From positions 496,001-560,000 of the forward strand of contig NZ_CP023702.1 of the NCBI RefSeq assembly GCF_008704555.1: a stretch of 64,000 nt of DNA. Reading direction: 5' to 3'. Shown here in pieces: positions 1-7,911 of the stretch. Source of the DNA: Streptomyces nitrosporeus. Its GTDB lineage: Bacteria > Actinomycetota > Actinomycetes > Streptomycetales > Streptomycetaceae. Each line of letters starts with the position of its first letter. Positions within the stretch are counted from its first letter, which is position 1. The translations under genes and the position numbers were made by a program. The notes under the pieces were generated by a model. The model searched no databases. It was not told the DNA's origin and worked only from the letters and a program-made list of their open reading frames with translations.

Positions 1-235
1 CCTGCCAGACCTGGCCCAGTTTCGCCTGGCTGTACTGGGCGGTCAGCTTGGCGCGGGAGAAGGCCAGGATGAAGTGCCGGCGGCTCCAGAGCTGTCCGAT
101 GTACTCGAACAGTCCGGGCCTGGCACCGCTCACGGCCAGGCCGTACTTGTCGGCCAGCTGGGACGCGCTCAGCCCTTCGTCGGCGGACGGGGGGGTGCCG
201 AGCGCGAGCCCGCCGTCATGGGTCGTGTCACTCAC
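1..235 (-). CDS. Polysaccharide/teichoic-acid ABC exporter permease, N-terminal part (truncated by window edge)
   Basis: Only the first 78 codons are inside the window and the gene runs off the left end. The start is the GTG at 235. The product begins SDTTHDGGLALG and contains the stretch LADKYGLAVSGARPGLFEYI followed by WSRRHFILAFSRAKLTAQYS, which I recognise as the cytoplasmic N-terminus of Streptomyces TagG/Wzm-type ABC-2 permeases. Such permeases, with an ATPase partner, move lipid-linked glycopolymers across the membrane. It is the last visible gene of the minus-strand envelope operon, 108 bp after the glycosyltransferase, which fits export of the polymer made by the upstream enzymes. 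No membrane helix is reached before the edge, so the identification rests on the N-terminal signature only. Confidence 0.75.
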   Translation of the reverse strand, partial: MSDTTHDGGLALGTPPSADEGLSASQLADKYGLAVSGARPGLFEYIGQLWSRRHFILAFSRAKLTAQYSQAKLGQVWQ

Positions 236-343
236 AAGTCAGAACTCTCGTCTTCACAGTGCGCAGCGGGAGCGGGCGCGGCCAGGGCGGACAGGGGTCC
301 CCGTACATATGTCTACAGCTCATGCTCTCAGAGGGAGAGCCTC

Positions 344-1216
344 TCAGATGACGGGTGGCCGGCCCAGTCTGGTCAGCCGCCACACCGTACGCCACCGCAT
401 GGGGCGCCGGGGCCCGCAGGGCTTGGTCCAGCCCTCCCGGAAGCCGCCGAACCACGCCTTGAGCGCGGGGCGGGAGGGCCTGCGCACCAGGGTGAGCAGC
501 AGCCAGACCCCGACGTAGACGGGGACCAGGATCGCGGGGAGGTTCCGGCGGGCCAGCCAGACCCGGTTGCGGGCCACCATGCGGTGGTAGACCGCGTGCC
601 GGGAGGGGGCGGTGGTGGGGTGGTTGAGCACCATGTCGGCGCGGTAGTCGATCAGCCAGCCGGCGTCCAGGGCGCGCCAGGCGAGGTCGGTCTCCTCGTG
701 CGCGTAGAAGAAGTCGTCGGGGAGCGGGCCGACCTCGGCGATCACCCGGGTACGGACCGCGTTGGCTCCGCCGAGGAAGGTGGTGACCCTGGAGGAGCGC
801 ATCGGGTCGGAGGCCCGCAGCCGCGGCACGTGCCGCCGCTGGGTGACCCCGGTGTCGGGATCGGCGATCCGGAAGGTGATGATGCCCAGTTCCGGGTCGG
901 CGGCGAAGGCCTGCCGGCAGAGCTCGGCGGTGTCCGTCTTCGGCAGCAGCCCGTCGTCGTCGAGGAAGAGCAGCGCGTCCACGTCGGAACCGGCCGGGCC
1001 GAATGCCTCGATGCCGACGTTCCGGCCGCCGGGGATGCCGAGGTTCTCGGGCAGTTCCACGGTCCGTACGCCCGCGGGGACGTCCGGTACCGGGGCGCCG
1101 TTGCCCACGACGACCACCTCGATCCGGTCGCCCTCCTGCCGGGCGACCGAGTCGAGCAGGGCACGCAGTTCGTCAGGGCGGTTGCCCATGGTGATGATGA
1201 CCGCGCCGAGTTTCAT
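344..1216 (-). CDS. Family 2 glycosyltransferase
   Basis: The 290-residue protein starts MKLGAVIITMGNRPDELRAL, the nucleotide-binding strand of a GT-A fold. It has the metal-binding motif FLDDDG at about residues 84-89 and the acceptor-side acidic motif HEETD at about 173-177. A hydrophobic segment (LPAILVPVYVGVWLLLTLV, about 226-245) suggests membrane association. These are the hallmarks of inverting GT2 enzymes that transfer a sugar from a nucleotide sugar to a growing glycan. The ATG at 1216 was chosen; a GTG at 1228 overlaps the TGA of the upstream CDP-alcohol phosphatidyltransferase as GTGA and is a real alternative, because coupling by overlap is the rule in this operon. The donor and acceptor are unknown; context points to decoration of a wall glycopolymer. 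Confidence 0.85.
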   Translation of the reverse strand: MKLGAVIITMGNRPDELRALLDSVARQEGDRIEVVVVGNGAPVPDVPAGVRTVELPENLGIPGGRNVGIEAFGPAGSDVDALLFLDDDGLLPKTDTAELCRQAFAADPELGIITFRIADPDTGVTQRRHVPRLRASDPMRSSRVTTFLGGANAVRTRVIAEVGPLPDDFFYAHEETDLAWRALDAGWLIDYRADMVLNHPTTAPSRHAVYHRMVARNRVWLARRNLPAILVPVYVGVWLLLTLVRRPSRPALKAWFGGFREGWTKPCGPRRPMRWRTVWRLTRLGRPPVI

Positions 1217-1224
1217 GGGGGAGC

Positions 1225-2004
1225 TCACTTCAGTCTGCTGGACGCCAGGATCGACACGAGGTGCAGGAGGGTCTGCAGCAGGGCGATACCGGCCAGCACC
1301 GCCACCGCGAGGCGGCTGAAGAAGAGGTCGTCCCTGACCGCGTCGAGGACGGCCACCAGCAGGATGACCAGGGACGCCTCCACGCCGAGGATCAGCCGGT
1401 GGAACTTGAGCGCGCCGGCCGCCCTGCGGGCCAGCGCCATACCGGAGGAGCGCGGCTCGGACGCCGCCTCCTTGACCGGCGGCAGCCCGCCCTGGTGGCG
1501 GGCGACCCCGACCAGGTCGGTCTCCGCCTTGATCAGGATCGCGCCGAGCGCGGCGAGCGTACCGAGGAACGCCCACAGCCAGTCGATCCGGCCGGTGCCC
1601 CACAGGTCGGCGGCGCGCAGCCCGAAGCCGACCAGCACCGCCGCGTCGCACAGGTAGGCGCCGACCCGGTCCAGGTAGACCCCGCCGAGGGAGAACTGCT
1701 TCTTCCAGCGGGCGACCTCGCCGTCGACGCAGTCGAGCAGCAGGTACAGCTGGACCGCGAGGACGCCGAGCAGGGCCCCGGGGATGCCGGGCACCAGCAG
1801 GGCGGGCGCCGCGAGGACACCGGCGACGGTCATCACATAGGTCAGCTGGTTCGGGGTGATCCTGGTGTTCACCAGGTGCCGGTCGACGCGCAGCGAGATC
1901 TCGCGCATGTACAGCCGGCCCGCCCAGTGCTCGCCGCTGCGCCGGTCCTTGACCCCCGGCGGGTGCACGACGGGCCGGAGTTCAGCTATGGATGGCTTGT
2001 GCAT
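1225..2004 (-). CDS. CDP-alcohol phosphatidyltransferase family protein (variant active site)
   Basis: A polytopic 259-residue membrane protein. The family motif D-x2-DG-x2-AR-x8-G-x3-D-x3-D is present as DCVDGEVAR at residues 91-99, G108 and D112, but the fourth aspartate position (residue 116) is alanine (DRVGA). In characterised members the fourth Asp is thought to be the catalytic base, so the mechanism or activity may differ; I recall the substitution being shared by close Streptomyces relatives. The family transfers a phospho-alcohol from a CDP-alcohol to an acceptor alcohol with loss of CMP. It overlaps the upstream dehydrogenase by 23 bp and the downstream glycosyltransferase by about 4 bp, indicating one transcript. 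The product is probably a phospholipid or phosphodiester-linked wall precursor; the substrate cannot be read from the sequence. Confidence 0.85.
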   Translation of the reverse strand: MHKPSIAELRPVVHPPGVKDRRSGEHWAGRLYMREISLRVDRHLVNTRITPNQLTYVMTVAGVLAAPALLVPGIPGALLGVLAVQLYLLLDCVDGEVARWKKQFSLGGVYLDRVGAYLCDAAVLVGFGLRAADLWGTGRIDWLWAFLGTLAALGAILIKAETDLVGVARHQGGLPPVKEAASEPRSSGMALARRAAGALKFHRLILGVEASLVILLVAVLDAVRDDLFFSRLAVAVLAGIALLQTLLHLVSILASSRLK

Positions 2005-3043
2005 AGTCGGCGTACGCGTCCCTGATCTGGTCGGTGGACAGGTTGAGGTGTTCCAGGATCGTGAAGCGTCCCGGCCGCGTCTGCGGGGCGTAGGCGACGG
2101 CCCGTACGAACTCGTCGGCGCTGAACCCGATCTCCTCGGCCAGGACCGGCAGCCGGTGGCGCCGGAGCACGGACGCCATGTACCGCGACTCCTCGTGGGC
2201 GCCGCGCAGGTGCATCGCGAAGCAGGCGCCGAGGCCGACCTGCTCGCCGTGGCTGGCCGCGCGCTTCGGGTACAGCAGGTCGAAGGCGTGGTTGATCTCG
2301 TGGCAGGCGCCCGACGCGGGCCGGGAGTCCCCGGCGATCGACATCGAGATACCGGTCAGGACGAGCCCTTCGGCGAGCACCTTGAGGAAGGCGTCGTCGC
2401 CGACCCCTCCGGGGTGGCGCAGCACGGCCTCGCCGGCCTGCCGGGCCATCGCCGCGGCGAGCCCGTCGAGGTCCTCGGCACGGACCGCGTGGGCCAGTTC
2501 CCAGTCGGCGACGCAGGAGATGTTGGACACCGCGTCGCCGATGCCGGAGCGGACGTAGCGGCCGGGGGCCTCGCGTATCACGTCGAGGTCGATGACCACG
2601 GCGATCGGCGTGGGGACCCCGTAGGAGCCGCGTCCGTTGTCGTTGTCGAGGGTCGCGACCGGGGAGCAGAGACCGTCGTGGGACAGGTTCGTCGCGACGG
2701 CGACCATGGGCATGCCCACGCGCGCCGCGGCGTACTTGGCCACGTCGATGATCTTGCCGCCGCCCAGGCCGACGACGGCGTCGTAGCGGTTGCCCTTGAT
2801 GCCGTCGGCGAGCCGCACCGCGGCGTCGATGGTGCCGTTGCCGACCGGGTACCAGTCCGCCCCGGACAGCGCCGGTGCGAGCCTCTCGCGCAGCACCCGG
2901 CCCGACCCCTCGCTGATCGCGACGGCCAGCCGGCCGGACGTGGAGATCCGCTGGTCGGCCAGGAGGCCGGCCAGGTCGTCCAGCGCGCCCGGCCGGATGT
3001 CGACGACGACCGGCGAGGGGATGAGGCGGGTCAGTACCGGCAC
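1982..3043 (-). CDS. Glycerol-1-phosphate dehydrogenase-like (AraM/EgsA family) iron/zinc alcohol dehydrogenase
   Basis: The 353-residue protein has the NAD(P)-binding signature GLGGGKIIDVAK of the iron-containing alcohol dehydrogenase superfamily. Candidate metal ligands are D in GIGDAVSN, H in ACHEINHAFD and H in ASHGEQVG, the arrangement seen in glycerol-1-phosphate dehydrogenases (bacterial AraM, archaeal EgsA) and in the related 2-deoxy-scyllo-inosose and dehydroquinate synthases. Those dehydrogenases reduce dihydroxyacetone phosphate to sn-glycerol-1-phosphate. The GTG start at 3043 overlaps the previous gene by 13 bp and is preceded by AGGGAG. Lying between a nucleotidyltransferase and CDP-alcohol transferases, it plausibly supplies the polyol phosphate that becomes CDP-activated. 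A different polyol-phosphate substrate is possible. Confidence 0.8.
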   Translation of the reverse strand: MPVLTRLIPSPVVVDIRPGALDDLAGLLADQRISTSGRLAVAISEGSGRVLRERLAPALSGADWYPVGNGTIDAAVRLADGIKGNRYDAVVGLGGGKIIDVAKYAAARVGMPMVAVATNLSHDGLCSPVATLDNDNGRGSYGVPTPIAVVIDLDVIREAPGRYVRSGIGDAVSNISCVADWELAHAVRAEDLDGLAAAMARQAGEAVLRHPGGVGDDAFLKVLAEGLVLTGISMSIAGDSRPASGACHEINHAFDLLYPKRAASHGEQVGLGACFAMHLRGAHEESRYMASVLRRHRLPVLAEEIGFSADEFVRAVAYAPQTRPGRFTILEHLNLSTDQIRDAYADYAQAIHS

Positions 3044-3768
3044 GCGATCTCCCTGCCGCGGGCCAGGTCGTCGTGGTTGTCGATCTCGACCCAGGTGACC
3101 TCGCCGATGGGGGCGACGTCCACGGCGAAGCCGCGGTTCACGAGCTCCTGGTAGCCGTCCTCGTAGTAGAGGTCGGGGTCGCGCTCGAAGGTGGTCCTCA
3201 GCGCGTCGGCGAGCTCCTCGGCGGCCTCGGGCTCGATCAGCGTGACGCCGATGTACTCGCCGGTGGCGGTGGCCGGGTCCATCAGCTTGGTGATCCGCTG
3301 GACGCCCTTGTCACCGTCGGTGACGACCTTCATCTCCTCGTCGGCGAGCTTCTTCACCGTGTCGAGGGCCAGGATGATCTTCTGGCCCTTGCCGCGGGCC
3401 TCCAGGAGCGTCTTCTCGACGGAGACGGGGTGGACGGTGTCGCCGTTGGCGAGGATGACGCCCTGCTTGAGGACCTCGCGGGCGCACCACAGGGAGTAGG
3501 CGTTGTTCCACTCCTCGGCCTTGTCGTTGTCGATGAGCGTCAGCTTCACGCCGTACGTCTCCTCGAGCTCGGCCCGGCGGGCGTAGACGGCCTCCTTGCG
3601 GTAGCCGACGACGACGGCGACCTCGGTGAGCCCGACCTCGGCGAAGTTGGCCAGCGTCAGGTCCAGGACCGTCTTGTCACCGTCCACGGGCACCAGGGCC
3701 TTGGGCAGCGTGTCCGTGTAGGGACGCAGACGGCGTCCGGCTCCTGCAGCCAGTACGAGGCCGATCAT
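3031..3768 (-). CDS. NTP transferase (LicC-like phosphocholine/polyol-phosphate cytidylyltransferase family)
   Basis: The 245-residue protein begins MIGLVLAAGAGRRLRPYTD and continues with LPKALVPVDG, the GxGxRLxPxTxxxPKxLxP fingerprint of sugar-nucleotide pyrophosphorylases. Further conserved pieces are ILANGDTVHP (metal-binding Asp) and VTWVEIDNHDDLARGRE near the C-terminus, as in LicC-type cytidylyltransferases. It should couple CTP (or another NTP) to a phospho-alcohol made by the neighbouring dehydrogenase, giving the donor used by the CDP-alcohol transferases. The ATG at 3768 overlaps the TGA of the upstream gene as ATGA, and AAGGAG lies at ideal distance, so translation is probably coupled. 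The nucleotide specificity is inferred from context only. Confidence 0.85.
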   Translation of the reverse strand: MIGLVLAAGAGRRLRPYTDTLPKALVPVDGDKTVLDLTLANFAEVGLTEVAVVVGYRKEAVYARRAELEETYGVKLTLIDNDKAEEWNNAYSLWCAREVLKQGVILANGDTVHPVSVEKTLLEARGKGQKIILALDTVKKLADEEMKVVTDGDKGVQRITKLMDPATATGEYIGVTLIEPEAAEELADALRTTFERDPDLYYEDGYQELVNRGFAVDVAPIGEVTWVEIDNHDDLARGREIACRY

Positions 3769-5597
3769 GCGAGTTCTCCTTCGTCGTGTACGGCGGGGGC
3801 CGAGGAGGACACCCAGAAGCGGATGGACTCCACGAGCACCACGAGAGCCACGGCGGCCGCGAGCGCGGTGAGCGCCGTGGTGAAACCTGAGCCCGGGACG
3901 AGCAGGGCGGCGAGTACGGCCACGACCAGCGTCCGGCCCTCGTGCCCGCCGACGGTGCGCACCAGCCACCGCGGTGGCGCGCCGGTACCGCCTCGGATGC
4001 GGTACACCGTGTCGTAGTGATGGTAGGCGACGGCTGAGACCAGCCCGAACGCCGCGGGGACGGCGTGCGGGACGTCACTGCGGGCGGCCAGCACCAGGAC
4101 CGTGCAGTACTCCGCGGCCCGGAAGGCGGGGGGTACGAGCCAGTCCAGGGTGTCCGCCAGCGGCCGTGAGACGGCGAGCCCGGCGAGGACCGCGTACAGC
4201 ACGGCCGCCCCTACGACGAGGAACCCGTCCAGCGGGGCGAGGAGCGCGGCACCGACCATCAGCAGGCCGGCGGCGAGGGCGAGCAGCGGGGCGGTGAAGC
4301 CGCCGCCGGGGCGCCGGAGCACCGCGCCGACCCCCTGGGCGAGCGGCCCGGAGTCGGCGAGGTCGGCCAGCGCCAGGGCCGCACGCTCGGTGCGCCGGGC
4401 CTTGCGGGTCAGCGAGCGCAGCAGGCGGCCCGCGGTGGTGTAGCAGGCGGCCAGGGCGCAGCCGGCGAGCAGGGCGTAGAAGACGATCCGGGGCGTGGTG
4501 AGGGCGGTCAGTACCGCGATCATGGCCCAGCGCTCCCCGATGGGGAGCACTATCATCCGGCGCGCCCACACGGTCCAGCCGACGCTGTCGAGCCGGTCGG
4601 AGAGGGCGGCGGTGGGACTGGTGTTGGAGACCGCGTCGTGGTTGGCCTCGTTGAACGAGAAGTCGACCACATGGCGGCAGGCCTGGAGCACCATCGCGCC
4701 GAGCGCCAGGACCCACACGTCGTCACCGCCGCGGGCGGCGCCGAGGGCGAGGCCCGCGTAGTAGGCGTACTCCTTGGCCCGGTCGAAGGTGGCGTCCAGC
4801 CAGGCGCCCATCGTGGAGTACTGGAGCGAGTAGCGGGCGAGCTGCCCGTCGGTGCAGTCCAGCACGAAGGACAGGAGCAGCAGGATCCCGGCGGCGACGT
4901 AGCCGCCGCGGGTGCCGGTGGCCGCGCTCCCGGCCGCGATCAGCGCGGTGATCAGCGACGCGGTGGTGACCTGGTTCGGGGTGAGGCCCCGGCGGGCGCA
5001 CCAGCGGGCGATGTAGCGGGAGTAGGGGCTGATGAAGAAGGTGGTGAAGAAGCCGTCGTGGGCCTTGACCGCGCTGCGCAGCCGGACGGCCTCGTCGTCG
5101 AGCGCCGCCACGGCGGCCTCGGCCGCGGCCCGGTCCTCGGGGCCGGCGGGCACCGTGGCGGTGAGCGAGCCGAGCTCCGGGCGCTGTACGGCGGTGCCCT
5201 CCGCGTCCAGGGCGACGGCCAGCCGGCCGGGTACCGTGCGGTCCCCGTCGGCGGGTGTGCCGTCGGGCGGCGCCACGGGGCCGCCCGCCCCGACGGCGGA
5301 CGCGGCACCGCGCAGGGCACGCAGCAGGGCGGTCCGCGCCCCGGGCTGCGCGGTGAGCGCTCCGGGGACGGCGGCGGCGGGGAAGCGGGGGTCGGTCAGT
5401 CCGAGCCTGAGCGCGTGGACATGGCCGACGAAGCGGGGGTCCACCAGGGCGACCCGCTGGTCGGAGGGGACCGCGGCCAGCAGCTCGGCTGCCCGTGCGG
5501 CATCGGCGGCGGCGGTCACCTCGAAGCCGAGTGACCGCAGATCGTCCTCGAGCGACGATCCGGGTACCGGCGCACCGGTGAGGATGGCGGTCGACAG
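3765..5597 (-). CDS. DUF5941-type multidomain CDP-alcohol phosphatidyltransferase with probable CTG start
   Basis: A 610-residue protein. Residues 1 to about 165 are soluble and contain VALVDPRFVGHVHALRLGL. The central membrane domain carries the full CDP-alcohol phosphatidyltransferase motif (DCTDGQLAR, then G, D and D at about residues 247-272), with all four aspartates, unlike the paralogue at 1225-2004. The C-terminal third has several more hydrophobic helices and resembles the DUF5941 region known in actinobacteria. The conserved N-terminus (LSTAILTGAPVPGSSLEDDL) begins 26 codons before the first GTG (5519). It has no ATG, GTG or TTG, but a CTG at 5597 sits 9 nt after a perfect AAGGAG. 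It is the first gene of the operon, and the CDP-activated donor probably comes from the next gene. Confidence 0.8.
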   Translation of the reverse strand: MSTAILTGAPVPGSSLEDDLRSLGFEVTAAADAARAAELLAAVPSDQRVALVDPRFVGHVHALRLGLTDPRFPAAAVPGALTAQPGARTALLRALRGAASAVGAGGPVAPPDGTPADGDRTVPGRLAVALDAEGTAVQRPELGSLTATVPAGPEDRAAAEAAVAALDDEAVRLRSAVKAHDGFFTTFFISPYSRYIARWCARRGLTPNQVTTASLITALIAAGSAATGTRGGYVAAGILLLLSFVLDCTDGQLARYSLQYSTMGAWLDATFDRAKEYAYYAGLALGAARGGDDVWVLALGAMVLQACRHVVDFSFNEANHDAVSNTSPTAALSDRLDSVGWTVWARRMIVLPIGERWAMIAVLTALTTPRIVFYALLAGCALAACYTTAGRLLRSLTRKARRTERAALALADLADSGPLAQGVGAVLRRPGGGFTAPLLALAAGLLMVGAALLAPLDGFLVVGAAVLYAVLAGLAVSRPLADTLDWLVPPAFRAAEYCTVLVLAARSDVPHAVPAAFGLVSAVAYHHYDTVYRIRGGTGAPPRWLVRTVGGHEGRTLVVAVLAALLVPGSGFTTALTALAAAVALVVLVESIRFWVSSSAPAVHDEGELA

Positions 5598-5606
5598 ACG
5601 AACTCA

Positions 5607-5612
5607 CTCCTT
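5607..5612 (-). promoter_or_regulatory. Shine-Dalgarno that decides the CTG start
   Basis: AAGGAG on the minus strand is followed by 9 nt and then CTG at 5597-5595. An in-frame TGA lies three codons upstream of the CTG (TGA GTT CGT CTG), so translation of the conserved N-terminus can only begin at CTG or another non-standard codon. The downstream GTG at 5519 has no comparable ribosome binding site. Confidence 0.65.
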
Positions 5613-5804
5613 GGCGGTGGCGGGTGACGGCGCGCGACAGTGCGGCCCGAGGTGGGCCAGCGGCTCGTCGGCTGAGGCTATCGGATGAACGGAAGACCGA
5701 GTTCACCGCCCGTTTGTGCTTCGTTCGGGTGAAGCGGTCATCGTGCTCGCGCCGTTCGCGATCATCATCGTCGATCGGCGTCTCGTCCGACAAACCGCGC
5801 CCTC

Positions 5805-5810
5805 TAAGCT
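5805..5810 (+). promoter_or_regulatory. Candidate -10 box of a leaderless galE-like transcript
   Basis: TAAGCT lies exactly 7 nt before the ATG at 5818, and the intervening GGCCGCC has no ribosome binding site. That spacing puts the transcription start on the A of the ATG, the usual geometry of leaderless Streptomyces messages. No good -35 hexamer was seen. Confidence 0.5.
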
Positions 5811-5817
5811 GGCCGCC

Positions 5818-6801
5818 ATGACGTGGCTGATCACAGGTGGTGCGGGGTACATCGGGGCTCATGTGGCGAAGGCCATGACCGGGGCCGGGGAGCGGGTGGT
5901 CGTGCTCGACGACCTCTCCTCCGGCATCGAGGGCCGGCTGGGCCCGGACGTGACCCTGGTCCGCGGCTCGGCGTCGGACCGCCCCCTGCTGGACCGGGTG
6001 CTGTCCGGGCACGGTGTCACCGGGGTGGTGCACCTCGCGGCGAAGAAGCAGGTCGGCGAGTCCGTCGAGGACCCCCTGCTCTACTACCGGGAGAACGTGG
6101 CGGGGCTGACCGCACTGCTGGAGGCCGTGGTCGCGGCGGGGGTCCGCCGCTTCCTGTTCTCGTCGTCGGCCGCGGTGTACGGCGTCCCGGACGTGGACCT
6201 GATCACGGAGGACACCCCGTGCCTGCCGATCAACCCGTACGGCGAGACCAAGCTGGCCGGGGAGTGGATGGTGCGGGCGACGGGGCGGGCGCACGGCGTC
6301 TCCACGGCCTGCCTGCGGTATTTCAACGTGGCGGGGGCCGCCGAGCCCGCGCTGGCGGACACCGGGGTCCACAACGTCGTCCCGATGTTCTTCGACCGGC
6401 TGACCCGGGGGGAGGCCCTGCGGGTCTTCGGCGGCGACTACCCCACCCCGGACGGCACCGCGGTCCGCGACTACATCCATGTCACCGACCTCGCCGACGC
6501 GCACCTGGCGGTGGCCCGTTCGCTCGACGGCCGGCCGGCGGGCAGCGACCTGACGGTGAACATCGGCCGGGGCGAAGGGGTCTCCGTACGGGAGCTGGCC
6601 GTCCTGGTGGGCGAGGTGACCGGGCTGCGTGCCGAGCAGGTGGTCGAGCCGCGCCGCCCCGGTGACGCGGCCAGGGCGGTGGCGTCGTCGGCGCGGGTGG
6701 AGTCCGAGCTGGGCTGGACGGCCCGGCGCGGGATGCGGGAGATGATCGCGTCGGCGTGGGAGGGCTGGTGCCTGCGCCACCCGGAGGCACGCGCCGAGTG
6801 A
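5818..6801 (+). CDS. galE: NAD-dependent UDP-glucose 4-epimerase family protein (GalE-like)
   Basis: The 327-residue extended SDR protein begins TWLITGGAGYIGAHV with the NAD-binding GxxGxxG motif. It has the catalytic serine region FLFSSSAAVYG, the YxxxK pair in NPYGETKLAGEW, LRYFNVAGA, and the C-terminal AVRDYIHVTDLADAHL typical of UDP-sugar 4-epimerases. It should interconvert UDP-glucose and UDP-galactose or a related nucleotide sugar. It is divergent from the envelope-polymer operon, sharing a 220-bp intergenic region, which suggests that it feeds sugars to that polymer. The start is the ATG at 5818, supported by a likely leaderless promoter. It could be specific for another UDP-sugar; the family assignment is firm. 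Confidence 0.88.
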   Translation: MTWLITGGAGYIGAHVAKAMTGAGERVVVLDDLSSGIEGRLGPDVTLVRGSASDRPLLDRVLSGHGVTGVVHLAAKKQVGESVEDPLLYYRENVAGLTALLEAVVAAGVRRFLFSSSAAVYGVPDVDLITEDTPCLPINPYGETKLAGEWMVRATGRAHGVSTACLRYFNVAGAAEPALADTGVHNVVPMFFDRLTRGEALRVFGGDYPTPDGTAVRDYIHVTDLADAHLAVARSLDGRPAGSDLTVNIGRGEGVSVRELAVLVGEVTGLRAEQVVEPRRPGDAARAVASSARVESELGWTARRGMREMIASAWEGWCLRHPEARAE

Positions 6802-6824
6802 CGCCCCCCCGCACCGGGCCCACC

Positions 6825-6858
6825 GCTCTGACCTGCATACGTTTCCGCAGGTCAGAGC
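6825..6858 (+). terminator. Perfect 12-bp stem hairpin after the galE-like gene
   Basis: GCTCTGACCTGC and GCAGGTCAGAGC form a perfect 12-bp stem with a 10-nt loop, 23 bp after the epimerase stop. There is no T-run, as is common for Streptomyces terminators. It ends 3 bp before a Zur-box-like palindrome, so it may also insulate the zinc-efflux promoter. Confidence 0.6.
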
Positions 6859-6861
6859 AGA

Positions 6862-6876
6862 TGACAACGGTGTTCA
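6862..6876 (+). promoter_or_regulatory. Candidate Zur box upstream of the zinc-efflux gene
   Basis: TGACAACGGTGTTCA matches the Streptomyces Zur consensus TGAAAATGATTTTCA at 11 of 15 positions, including both conserved outer parts (TGA and TTCA). It lies 94 bp upstream of the CDF transporter start. In S. coelicolor, Zur is known to activate zitB at high zinc from an upstream Zur box, so the placement fits an activator role. Confidence 0.6.
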
Positions 6877-6969
6877 GTGCCGTGTTGCCCAGGGTCGCCG
6901 TCCCGTAGTTCACTGGCGGCAGCGGGCGGCCGGAGCCCGTGGTGCCGTACGTACGCGGGAGGGGTTTCG

Positions 6970-7911
6970 ATGGGGGCTGGCCATGATCACGGGCACGCGC
7001 ACGCGGGGCCGCCCCCGACGGGAACGGCCGCGGCCGCCTACCGGGGGCGGCTGCGTATCGCCCTGGCCATCACGCTCGGCGTCATGGTCGTGGAGATCGT
7101 CGGAGGGCTGCTCGCCGACTCGCTGGCGCTGATCGCGGACGCGGCCCACATGGCGACGGACGCGCTGGGGCTCGGGATGGCGCTGCTGGCGATCCACTTC
7201 GCCAACCGCCCGGCCGGCCCCAACCGCACCTTCGGTTACGCGCGGGCCGAGATCCTCGCGGCGCTGGCCAACTGCCTGCTGCTGCTCGGTGTCGGCGGCT
7301 ATCTCGTCTACGAGGCCGTCGACCGCTTCATCACCCCGGCCGAGACCCGCGGGCAGCTGGCCCTGGTGTTCGCCGCGGTCGGTCTGGTCGCCAACGTGGT
7401 CTCGCTCTCCCTGCTGCTGCGCGGGCAGCGCGAGAGCCTCAACGTGCGGGGCGCCTATCTGGAGGTGCTGGCGGACACCCTCGGCTCGGTGACCGTGCTG
7501 GTGTCGGCGGGGGTCATCATGGCGACCGGCTGGCAGGCCGCCGACCCGATCGCCTCGCTGCTGATCGGTCTGATGATCGTGCCCCGCACGGTGAAGCTCC
7601 TGCGGGAGACCCTCGACGTCCTGCTGGAGTCGGCTCCCGCGGGCGTGGACATGGAGGAGGTGCGCGCCCACATCACTGCCCTGCCGGGGGTGCTGGGCGT
7701 CCACGACCTGCACGCCTGGACGATCACCTCGGGGATGCCGGTGCTGTCCGCGCACGTGGTGGTGCACCAGGAGATGCTGGACTCGATCGGCCACGAGAAG
7801 CTGCTGCACGAGTTGCAGGGCTGTCTGGGCGACCATTTCGCCGTCGAGCACTGCACCTTCCAGCTGGAGCCCAGCGGGCACGCCGAGCACGAGGCGAGGC
7901 TCTGCCACTGA
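6970..7911 (+). CDS. zitB: Cation diffusion facilitator, zinc efflux (ZitB ortholog)
   Basis: The 313-residue membrane protein has a His-rich N-terminus (MGAGHDHGHAHAG) and six predicted helices. The transport-site HxxxD-type residues are seen in DSLALIADAAHMATDALGL (helix 2) and YLEVLADTLGSVTVL (helix 5). The cytoplasmic C-terminal domain has HDLHAWTITSGMPVLSAHV, as in ZitB/CzcD antiporters that export zinc against protons. The ATG at 6970 follows GGGAGG. The neighbouring idi gene matches the S. coelicolor order (SCO6751-SCO6750, from memory), where this gene is zitB and is zinc-induced through Zur. The upstream Zur-box-like palindrome supports the same control here. Cobalt or cadmium export is also possible for the family. 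Confidence 0.9.
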   Translation: MGAGHDHGHAHAGPPPTGTAAAAYRGRLRIALAITLGVMVVEIVGGLLADSLALIADAAHMATDALGLGMALLAIHFANRPAGPNRTFGYARAEILAALANCLLLLGVGGYLVYEAVDRFITPAETRGQLALVFAAVGLVANVVSLSLLLRGQRESLNVRGAYLEVLADTLGSVTVLVSAGVIMATGWQAADPIASLLIGLMIVPRTVKLLRETLDVLLESAPAGVDMEEVRAHITALPGVLGVHDLHAWTITSGMPVLSAHVVVHQEMLDSIGHEKLLHELQGCLGDHFAVEHCTFQLEPSGHAEHEARLCH

